Assembly: GCF_037992945.1 (NCBI RefSeq)
Contig: NZ_CP150304.1
Location: 166,001-230,000, forward strand
Source: Peribacillus sp. FSL E2-0218
Lineage (GTDB): Bacteria > Bacillota > Bacilli > Bacillales > DSM-1321
Direction of reading: 5' to 3'
DNA length: 64,000 nucleotides
In this document: one piece after another, positions 10,656 to 18,869 of the stretch
How positions within the stretch are numbered: the stretch's first letter is position 1
How the letters are laid out: each line of letters starts with the position of its first letter
Made by a program: the position numbers and the translations under genes
Notes under the pieces: generated by a model
The model's database searches: none
Told to the model about the DNA's origin: nothing
What the model saw: the letters and a program-made list of their open reading frames with translations, nothing else

Positions 10656-12458
10656 ATGTGTGGAATTGTTGGATATATTGGACTTAATGATGCGAAGGAA
10701 ATCCTATTAAAAGGCCTTGAAAAGCTCGAATACCGCGGATATGACTCTTCTGGTATTGCCGTGAAGAATGAATCGGGCGTAACGGTTTTTAAGGAAAAGG
10801 GACGAATCGCCGACCTGCGTGGAGCCGTGGACGAAAATACGGTTGCACATACGGGAATTGGACATACGCGCTGGGCCACTCATGGTATTCCAAGCCGCGA
10901 AAATGCCCATCCTCACCAAAGCAATTCAGGTCGCTTGACATTAGTCCATAATGGGGTCATTGAAAACTATGCGATTCTAAAGCGTGAATATTTGCAGGAT
11001 GTTGCCTTTAAAAGTGAAACGGATACGGAAGTCATCGTTCAACTTATCGAGAAGTTCGTAAATGATGGCATGGAAGTGGAAGAAGCATTCCGTCAAACAC
11101 TCACGTTATTGGAAGGATCATACGCGATTGCCCTATTGGATACCAAAAATGATGAAACCATTTTTGTCGCGAAAAATAAAAGCCCGCTGCTGATCGGTGT
11201 CGGAAAAGACTTTAACGTTGTCGCCTCGGATGCAATGGCCATGTTGCAAGTCACAGATCAGTTCCTTGAACTGATGGATAAAGAAATGGTCATCGTGACG
11301 AAGGAAAAGGTAACGATCAAGAATCTTTCCAATGAAGAAGTTATGCGTGCTCCATATACTGCCGAACTGGATGCAAGTGATATTGAAAAAGGAACGTACC
11401 CTCACTATATGCTGAAAGAAGTCGACGAGCAGCCTGCTGTCATTCGTAAAATCATTCAAGCGTACCAAAATGAAGAAGGCAAACTTGCAATCGATTATAA
11501 TATTACTGAAGCTGTAAGTGAGGCGGACCGCATTTATATCATCGCTTGCGGAACTAGCTATCACGCAGGATTGATTGGTAAGCAATTCCTCGAAAATATG
11601 GCTCAAATTCCGGTTGAAGTCCACGTGGCATCGGAATTCACATACAATATGCCGTTATTATCGAAAAAACCACTTTTCATCTTCATATCGCAAAGCGGGG
11701 AAACGGCTGACAGCCGTGCCGTATTGGTTTCGATCAAAGCACTCGGCCATAAAGCCCTGACCATTACAAACGTACCTGGCTCCACATTATCACGTGAAGC
11801 GGATTATACGCTCTTGCTGCATGCCGGCCCTGAAATTGCCGTTGCCTCAACAAAAGCCTATACAGCTCAAGTGGCCGTGTTGTCCATACTTGCAAATGTA
11901 ACTGGCCAATTCCGTAACCTGGAATATGACTTCGACCTTGTAAAAGAGCTTGGAATCGTAGCGACAGCCATGGAAGCCCTATGCGACTCGAAAGAAGAGA
12001 TGGAGGCCATTGCCCATGAATACCTGTCCGTTACAAGAAACTGCTTCTTCATCGGCCGCTCCCTTGACTACTATGTTGTCCTGGAAGGCGCGCTCAAGCT
12101 GAAGGAAATTTCCTACATCCAGGCGGAAGGCTTTGCTGGCGGCGAGCTTAAACACGGAACGATTGCCTTGATAGAAGAAGGCACACCCGTCATCGCCCTT
12201 GCCACGCAAGCAGGCGTCAACTTAAGCATCCGCGGCAACGTCAAAGAAGTCGTTGCGAGAGGCGCCAACCCTTGCATCATTTCGATGAAGGGGCTTGAAG
12301 AAGAGGATGATCGTTTCGTCATCCCGGAAGTGCACGAACTATTAACACCCCTTATCTCTGTTATCCCGTTGCAGCTCATCGCCTACTACGCCGCCCTGCA
12401 CCGCGAATGCGACGTGGATAAACCACGTAACCTTGCAAAAAGTGTAACGGTTGAGTAA
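10656..12458 (+). CDS. glmS: Glutamine--fructose-6-phosphate aminotransferase (isomerizing)
   Basis: Makes glucosamine-6-phosphate from fructose-6-phosphate and glutamine, entering cell-wall precursor synthesis. The 600 residues equal the B. subtilis enzyme. The ATG at 10656 places the catalytic Cys at position 2 (MCGIVGYIG), which rules out the longer frame from 10614. The glutaminase domain is residues 1-240 (RGYDSSG, HTRWATHG). Two SIS sugar-isomerase domains follow (CGTSYHAG near 295, FISQSGETADS near 345) and the C-terminus is KSVTVE. TTGGAGGAA precedes the start. Expression is controlled by the ribozyme above, giving feedback by its own product. Confidence 0.98.
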   Translation: MCGIVGYIGLNDAKEILLKGLEKLEYRGYDSSGIAVKNESGVTVFKEKGRIADLRGAVDENTVAHTGIGHTRWATHGIPSRENAHPHQSNSGRLTLVHNGVIENYAILKREYLQDVAFKSETDTEVIVQLIEKFVNDGMEVEEAFRQTLTLLEGSYAIALLDTKNDETIFVAKNKSPLLIGVGKDFNVVASDAMAMLQVTDQFLELMDKEMVIVTKEKVTIKNLSNEEVMRAPYTAELDASDIEKGTYPHYMLKEVDEQPAVIRKIIQAYQNEEGKLAIDYNITEAVSEADRIYIIACGTSYHAGLIGKQFLENMAQIPVEVHVASEFTYNMPLLSKKPLFIFISQSGETADSRAVLVSIKALGHKALTITNVPGSTLSREADYTLLLHAGPEIAVASTKAYTAQVAVLSILANVTGQFRNLEYDFDLVKELGIVATAMEALCDSKEEMEAIAHEYLSVTRNCFFIGRSLDYYVVLEGALKLKEISYIQAEGFAGGELKHGTIALIEEGTPVIALATQAGVNLSIRGNVKEVVARGANPCIISMKGLEEEDDRFVIPEVHELLTPLISVIPLQLIAYYAALHRECDVDKPRNLAKSVTVE

Positions 12459-12521
12459 GCTTGGAATGAGTGCAGCGTAATTGTTGTCGCATTGTAAAAA
12501 AGTTTGATGATAGATAATGTA

Positions 12522-12562
12522 AATAACCTCTTCGGCATTATGGCTGATAGAGGTTATTTTTA
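12522..12562 (+). terminator. Terminator after glmS
   Basis: AATAACCTCT pairs with AGAGGTTATT around a short loop, followed by TTTATTTTTTT. Confidence 0.88.
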
Positions 12563-12610
12563 TTTTTTTGAAAAGAGTGTAGCCAGTCATTCGAGGGAGG
12601 GAGGATAAGT

Positions 12611-13021
12611 ATGAGCTTTAGAAAAGAATTAAAAATACTGGAAATTCCTAAATGGGGTAAATATTTGCGTAAGTCATGGGAAAATACCTTTGCCAATCAC
12701 TTAACCAATGCAGAGAAGGATAGTATTTATTTAGATAGTTTCCTATGGCATTTATGTAGTTGGGGAGCTACCAATTGTGCCGTTAATATGGAAGCTGTAG
12801 AGCTTTTCAAAAATCAACATAAGAAAAAGTGTGCGATTTTTTATCAATTTATAGAAGAGGCATATTTAATAGAAGATGCAAAAAGTTTAGTGGTTGAAGA
12901 TTTACCTCATGATCGTTTAGATATGTATTACGGCGATATCTATGTTTTGGATTGGGAGGGAAAATGGACATTTATTATGACACACGAAAAAGAATATGGT
13001 CCATATTTTATTATGAATTAA
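12611..13021 (+). CDS. DUF4275-like protein of unknown function
   Basis: A 136-residue soluble protein with no signal or membrane helix. The pattern of WxxxFxxHL, a central LWHLCSWG, and a C-terminal DIYVLDWEGKWTFIMTHEKEYGPYF resembles DUF4275 proteins scattered in Bacillus, as I recall them. The function of that family is not known to me. GGGAGGGAGGATAAGT precedes the ATG. The gene and the decayed gene after it are AT-richer than their neighbours, suggesting an accessory insertion between glmS and the conserved genes on the right. Confidence 0.7.
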   Translation: MSFRKELKILEIPKWGKYLRKSWENTFANHLTNAEKDSIYLDSFLWHLCSWGATNCAVNMEAVELFKNQHKKKCAIFYQFIEEAYLIEDAKSLVVEDLPHDRLDMYYGDIYVLDWEGKWTFIMTHEKEYGPYFIMN

Positions 13022-13177
13022 GGTGTTCCAAATTTGAAACTCCTTATGCCTTGGTTATTGATAAGATGTAGGTATAATAATTCTGTAGAATCTCCTCCTT
13101 TTCTAATGTCCTTTCCCATTAAACAGAACAAAGAAATGGAAAAGTAGCTTTAGAAGTCTTTTTACAAAGGGGTAAAA

Positions 13178-14010
13178 ATGAATACTGATATTAAGGAAAC
13201 TCATCGCTTTATATTATATATAACGATACTAATTATGATTATTTTTCCTTTTTCACAACTTATATTACAAGAACTTTCTTTGCAAATAAGCAAGCTATCA
13301 TTTTTCTTGATAAGTAAACTGATTATTATCTATATGCTTTTTGTTTACTTGAAAAAGAAAAAAATAACTCTATCCAGCATTAGGCTAAAAAAGGTACATA
13401 TAAAATATATTCTTCTTGGTATTCTAATGGGCATCACGCTCACATGCTCACTATGTTTTTTGATAGGACCCAATATTATCTACTAAAGGGCAAATGACTT
13501 ACTGCCGGAAAAATTGTTGGTACTCTTATGGAGAGTAAAGAAAACATAAGTTTTTACAGCACTATCATGATTGGCTTTTCAGTGGCGATTAGTGAAGAAA
13601 TTCTCCTTAGAGGTATATTATTAAAACAATATCAGAGAATGAACATAAAGCCGGCCATACTTTTAGTGCTCTTATTTTTAGCCTATATCATATGACGGTG
13701 GGAAACTTGTTTTTTGCATTTGTCATGGGTATCTCTTTTGCACTCTTAACCATCTATACGGGAAGTATCGTACCGGCTATCTTTTTTCATTTTTTAGTGA
13801 ATGAAATAATGGATCATCATGCATTTCCCGGTAAAGGTTACTGAAACTTATATTAAAGTAATGGTGTCTCCAATTACCACGATAACTGGTTTAATATTAT
13901 TTCTATCTATATCAACTTACCTATTTATAAAAGTAAGAAAAAATAACCATTTTCAAAGTGAATTTGTTAAATTCTTTGATAGATACATTATCTTGTTTTT
14001 ATTTATGTAG
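13178..14010 (+). pseudogene. CPBP-family intramembrane protease, decayed
   Basis: The reading frame is broken at least four times. Frame 2 gives the N-terminal helices up to a stop at 13484. Frame 1 then carries LLKGK, an internal TGA at 13495, and KIVGTLMESKENISFYSTI. Next is the catalytic motif VAISEEILLRG (EExxR) near 13594. A shift near 13670 moves to SLYHMTVGNLFFAFVMGISF and IFFHFLVNEIMDHH, containing the two conserved His motifs. A last shift near 13820 restores a final hydrophobic helix ending at 14010. All the family's catalytic motifs are recognisable, so inactivation looks recent. Sequencing error is possible but four lesions make it unlikely. Confidence 0.83.
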
Positions 14011-14065
14011 TTATTCTCTTAACACTTTATATTATAAAAGCATCTACAGGATTTCGAGGAAAAGG

Positions 14066-14098
14066 ATCAAGCCCAAAACATAAGCTTTTGGGCTTGAT
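14066..14098. repeat. Strong inverted repeat, possible terminator
   Basis: ATCAAGCCCAAAA pairs with TTTTGGGCTTGAT around CATAAGC. There is no clean T-run on either side within ten bases (ATTTTTTTG starts 13 bases later on the plus strand). It lies between the decayed protease and the end of the minus-strand PP-loop gene, where a terminator would be expected. Confidence 0.55.
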
Positions 14099-14166
14099 TC
14101 ATGGTACAGCATTTTTTTGTGAGCTTGCCTGCTTATAAATACCGCCCACGGAGCTTATGAAGGGTT

Positions 14167-14892
14167 TTACTCGAATATCTTAATCTCCCTATCGACCTTC
14201 TCAGCTAGCTCCAAAGGTAAAAAGGCATATTCGCCGTCCTTGAGGATTTCACCTTTGCGAACAGCGATCGGTTTTTGGAAGAGCGGCCCATCAATTACTG
14301 TGGTATGGAATTCCCCGCCTTCTCCGCAAGGGTCGATTCCCCGGGCTACAAGCTCCTGCACGTATTCATGGGTCAGCGTGCGGCCTAAGTCGTCCTCACG
14401 CATTCCTAGTGAAAGATTCACCGTTACAATCATCGTTTCAAATCCTAGGTTTATGAACTCTTCGACAGCTTCGCGATGGTCCATCTCCCATAAGGGCATC
14501 CCGAGCTTCAATCCAGCATTCACAGCAACTTTATCATTCCAGCAGCCGTGTTCAGGCATATCCAAATCCCCGGTCACCAACACTTCAGCTCCATTGTTTT
14601 TAGCTTTTTCCAAAAGGCGCATGAATTCCTTTTCATAATCTGTCCAGCTGGCAGCGGCCGTGTATACGGGCAAGCCTATCGATCTCGCTTGGGCCTGGAT
14701 GAGTTCAGGCGGCATTCCATGTGATCTGGACCGTTTCCCTTCTTCCTCCAGCATGACGATCAGTCCGACCGCTTCACCGGCTTTCATCGCTTTATGAAGA
14801 GCTAGGACACTATCCTTTCCTCCGCTAAAAGAAGCGATGAATTTATGTCCGTGGGCACCATTCTTCCAGTCCTTCAATTCTGTCATCCCCAT
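14167..14892 (-). CDS. PP-loop ATP pyrophosphatase, Dph6-like
   Basis: Member of the adenine nucleotide alpha-hydrolase superfamily. SFSGGKDSVLALHKA near the N-terminus is the ATP-binding PP-loop. LVTGDLDMPEH and the C-terminal GEGGEFHTTVIDGPLF match the family called diphthine--ammonia ligase in eukaryotes and archaea. Bacteria lack diphthamide, so the true substrate is unknown and that name should not be used. The start is ATG 14892 or 14886, both served by AGGGGG. I chose 14892, giving 241 residues. It stands alone, facing away from the flavoprotein gene to its right. Confidence 0.83.
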   Translation of the reverse strand: MGMTELKDWKNGAHGHKFIASFSGGKDSVLALHKAMKAGEAVGLIVMLEEEGKRSRSHGMPPELIQAQARSIGLPVYTAAASWTDYEKEFMRLLEKAKNNGAEVLVTGDLDMPEHGCWNDKVAVNAGLKLGMPLWEMDHREAVEEFINLGFETMIVTVNLSLGMREDDLGRTLTHEYVQELVARGIDPCGEGGEFHTTVIDGPLFQKPIAVRKGEILKDGEYAFLPLELAEKVDREIKIFE

Positions 14893-14969
14893 CTTTCCCC
14901 CTAAATGTAATCGTTTCATTTGTTTGATTTTATCATGAATGGATTATTAAAAAAGATATTATTGTATGT

Positions 14970-15512
14970 TCAATCATGGATCGTTCGCCCAGGAAAGTAT
15001 TTCTTTTGTTCATCCAGTCCATTTTCTTTTGCCGTTATCGTGATAGGGGTGATTTTGAATAGGACGGTTTTGCTACCTAGGGATGAGCGGTATTTATCCA
15101 CATGTGTTTTGGATAAGGGGGAGTCATAGTAGTTCGGTACATATTTATCCAGTAAAGCCTGCATGGCAATGACAGCTTCATCCAAATCATTAATGATTTC
15201 GACGATTCCTTTCGCGATAACGCTCATAAAGGCAGTATCCGTTTTTGCTGGGATGGGATCGACCATCGTTCCGTAATTTTCACTTACTGTAAAGCAAGCA
15301 TGGGGGTTCGTATTCATGATGGCTATTTTCCTTCCTGCAGCTGCGCCATGAAAAAAGAAGCTTCCTTCATTCCAGACGAAGTTCAAGGGAATGACGTAAG
15401 GTTCTTCTTGATCTACCAAACCTAGAAAGCCAGTTTGTGCTTTTGATAAGAAATCGCTGATTTGTGCTTGATTCGTACAGGATCTTTGCCTATATCGAAT
15501 GGATTGTTTCAT
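14970..15512 (-). CDS. Pyridoxamine 5'-phosphate oxidase-like FMN-binding protein
   Basis: A 180-residue split-barrel protein. Visible features are FLGLVDQEEPYVIPLNFVWNE (strand pattern of the flavin-binding barrel), FFHGAAAGRKIAIMNTNPHACFTV, and a C-terminal FKITPITITAKENGLD. This is the NimA-type subgroup rather than true PdxH. The ATG at 15512 is served by AAAGGAGAG, with an upstream ATG too close to it. It is divergent from a MocR regulator 106 bases away, a common pairing in which the regulator controls the neighbour. Substrate unknown. Reduction of small nitro- or quinone-type compounds is a family possibility only. Confidence 0.82.
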   Translation of the reverse strand: MKQSIRYRQRSCTNQAQISDFLSKAQTGFLGLVDQEEPYVIPLNFVWNEGSFFFHGAAAGRKIAIMNTNPHACFTVSENYGTMVDPIPAKTDTAFMSVIAKGIVEIINDLDEAVIAMQALLDKYVPNYYDSPLSKTHVDKYRSSLGSKTVLFKITPITITAKENGLDEQKKYFPGRTIHD

Positions 15513-15618
15513 GGCCATCTCTCCTTTATTGCAAATAAGATATAATGAGTGTATTAAAATATTGTCCATCTAAAAAGTGACAGTTTCTTTAAAACGGATA
15601 GGGACAGCTGGAGGTACT

Positions 15619-17031
15619 ATGTTAGAGCTTAATCCTTTACTAAATAAGCAGAATGGCGTTTCCATATATGTTCAGCTGTATCAATACATAAAAAAAGGGA
15701 TAGAAGAGGGCGATATACCGGAGGGGGCCCGCTTACCTTCGATCCGCTATTTATCAGCCCAATTAACGATCAGTAAAAATACGGTGGATAATGCCTATCA
15801 GCAATTGGTGGCGGAAGGCTATTTGGAAAGCAGACCAAGAATCGGGCTAACAGTGCTACCTTTGGAGCAATCGGTTCTGTCACCCTTTTCCCGAGAGCAG
15901 CAAATGAATCCCAAAGTATCGGTCGATCATGACACACCAGTTAAGTATGACTTCAAATATGGAGACATTGATATTGAAAGTTTTCCGCTTCAGCTTTGGA
16001 AGCGGTGCTTGAATAAAGCGTTACTGGAGGAACCTGAACAGTTATTGCAGTACGGGCCAAGACAAGGGGATGTTGGTCTTCGTACTGAATTGACTAATTA
16101 TCTTTTTCAATCAAGAGGGGTCCGTTGCTCGATGGAGCAAATCGTGATTTGTTCAGGAACACAGCATGCACTCAGCCTTATTCTTCAATTGCTCCATTCC
16201 CAAGGCCAATCCGTCGCCATGGAGAATCCAGGTTATGGCGGTTCCCGAGCCGTCTTCAACAATCATGGATGGTCCATTGAACCGATAAGTCTTGAACAGG
16301 ATGGAATGGATATAGAAAGGCTAAGGAAAAGTAAAGCCAAAGTTGCCTACATTACACCTTCCCACCAATTCCCCTATGGGATGGTGCTTCCAATCCAGAA
16401 ACGGTTGTCATTATTGGAGTGGGCCAAGCATAATGACAGCTTTATCATAGAAGATGATTATGACAGTGAATTCCGATATCAAGGTCAACCAATCCCATCT
16501 TTAAAAGCTTTGGATACGAATGGGAGCGTCATCTATTTAGGTACCTACTCCAAATCATTTTTACCTGCAGCACGAATGAGTTATATTGTTTTGCCTGAAC
16601 GTTTATTGGGGGTATATCATCACAGATGCAGTCTTTATAGCCAATCGGTTTCGCCGATCATTCAAAAAGCATTATATGTATTTATGAACGAGGGACACTT
16701 TACAAGCCATATTCGGAAAATGAGAAAAGTGTACCAGAAGAAGCATCAAACTCTTATACTTGCATTAAACAAGCATATGGGGAACCTCGTGGAAATCATC
16801 GGCCAAAAGGCGGGAGTCCATCTGTTGGTGAAGGTTAAAAATACGTCTACAGCAGAATTGGTGGACAAGGCAAAAGCAGCTGGAGTGAGGGTATATGAGA
16901 CGTCTTCTTATTGGCTGGATGGAAAGGAGACGGAGCCATCATTGGTGATGCTCGGTTTTGGCGGACTTTCTGAAGAGGAGATCGAAGAAGGAATTGCCGT
17001 GCTCCGAAATGCTTGGTTTCCTGAAATATAA
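15619..17031 (+). CDS. MocR-family regulator (GntR HTH fused to aminotransferase domain)
   Basis: Residues about 12-80 form a winged helix (YVQLYQYIKKGIEEGDIPEG, LPSIRYLSAQLTISKNTVDNAY). Residues 115-470 are a fold-type I aminotransferase domain, with the PLP lysine probably in YLGTYSKSFLPAARMSY and the upstream IIEDDYDSEFRY. The length of 470 residues is normal. GGAGGTACTATG supports the start at 15619. Such proteins sense pyridoxal phosphate or amino compounds. The divergent flavoprotein gene is the likely target, by position only. Confidence 0.92.
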   Translation: MLELNPLLNKQNGVSIYVQLYQYIKKGIEEGDIPEGARLPSIRYLSAQLTISKNTVDNAYQQLVAEGYLESRPRIGLTVLPLEQSVLSPFSREQQMNPKVSVDHDTPVKYDFKYGDIDIESFPLQLWKRCLNKALLEEPEQLLQYGPRQGDVGLRTELTNYLFQSRGVRCSMEQIVICSGTQHALSLILQLLHSQGQSVAMENPGYGGSRAVFNNHGWSIEPISLEQDGMDIERLRKSKAKVAYITPSHQFPYGMVLPIQKRLSLLEWAKHNDSFIIEDDYDSEFRYQGQPIPSLKALDTNGSVIYLGTYSKSFLPAARMSYIVLPERLLGVYHHRCSLYSQSVSPIIQKALYVFMNEGHFTSHIRKMRKVYQKKHQTLILALNKHMGNLVEIIGQKAGVHLLVKVKNTSTAELVDKAKAAGVRVYETSSYWLDGKETEPSLVMLGFGGLSEEEIEEGIAVLRNAWFPEI

Positions 17032-17116
17032 AGAATTGAAATGATTTTCAAAAATGTTCCTCAAAAAGCTATTGGCGGATAACATTCTAAACGCAACTCT
17101 ACAATTAGATTTAAAC

Positions 17117-17140
17117 CAGCTGACAAGTCAGCTGGTTATT
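17117..17140. terminator. Hairpin between convergent genes
   Basis: AACCAGCTGAC and GTCAGCTGGTT form an 11-bp stem with a 2-base loop. T-runs are weak on both strands (TTTAAATC on the minus). It sits between the ends of the MocR gene and the histidine kinase gene, so it probably ends both. Confidence 0.65.
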
Positions 17141-17148
17141 GGTGTCCT

Positions 17149-18171
17149 TCACGAAATCGGAAGCAGGATCGTGAAGGTCGTCCCTTTTTCGAGTTCGCTT
17201 TTGACGGATATCGATCCATCGTGCATATCAATGATCTTTTTCACGATCGATAACCCTAGGCCGCTGCCGCTTTTTGTGCGTTCCCGTGCGAGGTCGGCTT
17301 TGTAGAATCGTTCGAAAATGTGGAACTGATCTTGCTCTGAAATGCCGATGCCGGTATCGGATATCGTGATCGAAGCTTGATCATCAATTTGTTGGAGCCT
17401 GATCGTGATTGTGCCATGCTGCCGGGTGAACTTGATGCTATTGTGAATCAAGTTGGTCCATACCTGGCTCATTAAATCTTCGTCTGCGAAGATCGAAACC
17501 TTTTCCAAGGAGATATCCATTTCGAGTTCTTTTTCGAGCCAATTCGGTTCGCAAGCCAAGATGATCGAGCGGATTTGCTGGTCAAGCCGGCAGTTCGCCC
17601 TTTCAAAAGGGTGATGCTCGGATTCGAGGGAGGTAAGCTTCAGAAGATTATCACTCAATTTGGATAATCTCCTGCTCTCTGTCTCAATGATATGGAGGTA
17701 ATGATTGCTTTCCTCCGTTGTCAGCTTATTTGATTGAAGCGCTTGTGCGAACCCTACAATGGAAGTAAGCGGCGATTGGATTTCATGTGAGACGTTGGAG
17801 ATGAATTCCTGGCGCATTTCCTCCATTTGCTTGAGTTGCTTGGCCATATGGTTGAACTGGCTTATGATTTCCGTCATTTCGTTTTTCTTACCTGTGTTCA
17901 AGTCCAATTGGACATCATAATCGCCATTGGCAATCTTCCTTAATGCATGAATGATTTCCAAGTAGATGTTTACGCGTTTATTGTGGCTGAAGGCATGGAT
18001 CAGGTAACCTGTGAGCATCATGATCGCGATGCTGGTCAGGATTGTCAGTAAATACTGGACATAACTGGATAGCTTTACAGGCAATAGCTGAATGATAAAG
18101 TAACCTGCTGAAAAACAAACGGAAGTGTATGTCAAAAAGCCAAGAATGCGTTTAAAAAAGGCGACATTCAT
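17149..18171 (-). CDS. Sensor histidine kinase
   Basis: 340 residues. Two N-terminal membrane helices at about 8-28 and 38-60 enclose a very short loop. A HAMP domain spans about 65-118. The H-box FISNVSHEIQSPLTSIVGF is near 125-143. Then the N-box LIHNSIKF, G1 DTGIGISEQD, F-box FERFYKA and G2 GSGLGLSIVKKI. The tiny extracellular loop suggests it senses a membrane-borne signal or the neighbouring transporter. It overlaps the response-regulator gene by 4 bases and is last in the operon bmrA-like, regulator, kinase. Confidence 0.93.
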   Translation of the reverse strand: MNVAFFKRILGFLTYTSVCFSAGYFIIQLLPVKLSSYVQYLLTILTSIAIMMLTGYLIHAFSHNKRVNIYLEIIHALRKIANGDYDVQLDLNTGKKNEMTEIISQFNHMAKQLKQMEEMRQEFISNVSHEIQSPLTSIVGFAQALQSNKLTTEESNHYLHIIETESRRLSKLSDNLLKLTSLESEHHPFERANCRLDQQIRSIILACEPNWLEKELEMDISLEKVSIFADEDLMSQVWTNLIHNSIKFTRQHGTITIRLQQIDDQASITISDTGIGISEQDQFHIFERFYKADLARERTKSGSGLGLSIVKKIIDMHDGSISVKSELEKGTTFTILLPIS

Positions 18172-18842
18172 TTGGTTAGCTCCAACCGGTAGCCCAATCC
18201 CCAGATCGTCCGGATCCGAAACGGGAATCCTGTTTCAGGGAACCGCTCCCGCACTCTTTTTATATGAACATCGACGGTGCGCTCATCACCTTCATAGTCA
18301 TAGCCCCATATGTCTTCAATGAGTTCTTCCCTTGAAAAAGTTTTTCCAGGATAGCTTCCCAATTTAAATAGCACTTCGAATTCTTTAAGTGGGATCGTAT
18401 ATTCTGCACCTTTGAATGACAGCTGATGTGTGTTGCGGTTCATTTGTAAATCACCGATATTCAATGTTTGGGAGCTGGTGATTTTATAGCGTTTTAACAA
18501 GGCCTTTATTCTAATGACCAATTCGATCGGTTCAAATGGTTTAACAAGGTAGTCATCGGCCCCGAGTTCGAATCCCTTCACCTTCTGCGATGTTTCGCCC
18601 TTGGCCGTCAGCATTAACACCGGGATATCACTGAACTCACGCAATTCCTTGCATAATTGCCATCCGTCCATGTTAGGCATCATGATATCGATGATGGCTA
18701 AATTGATTTTCACCTTCTCCATCATGCTCAATGCTTGAAGTCCGTCCGGGGCGACATACAGATCGAATCCTTCTTTTCTTAACAAGAGCTGGATCAGTTC
18801 ACGGATATGGGCATCATCATCGACGATCAATATCTTTGTCAT
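18168..18842 (-). CDS. OmpR-type response regulator
   Basis: 224 residues. The receiver domain has the acidic pair in ILIVDDDAHI, phospho-acceptor Asp in AIIDIMMPNMDG, LTAKG, and Lys in DDYLVKPFE. The C-terminal winged helix (LKEFEVLFKLGSYPGKTFSREELIEDIWG, DERTVDVHIKRVRERF) is of the OmpR/PhoB class. The ribosome site GGAAGAAGG precedes the ATG. It lies 27 bases after the exporter gene, which it may control. Confidence 0.94.
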   Translation of the reverse strand: MTKILIVDDDAHIRELIQLLLRKEGFDLYVAPDGLQALSMMEKVKINLAIIDIMMPNMDGWQLCKELREFSDIPVLMLTAKGETSQKVKGFELGADDYLVKPFEPIELVIRIKALLKRYKITSSQTLNIGDLQMNRNTHQLSFKGAEYTIPLKEFEVLFKLGSYPGKTFSREELIEDIWGYDYEGDERTVDVHIKRVRERFPETGFPFRIRTIWGLGYRLELTK

Positions 18843-18869
18843 CCTTCTTCCGTCCTTTCGGTGAATGAA

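Noticed and set aside
14167..14892. Naming the PP-loop gene diphthine--ammonia ligase
   Set aside because: Bacteria have no diphthamide, so the domain assignment holds but that function does not.
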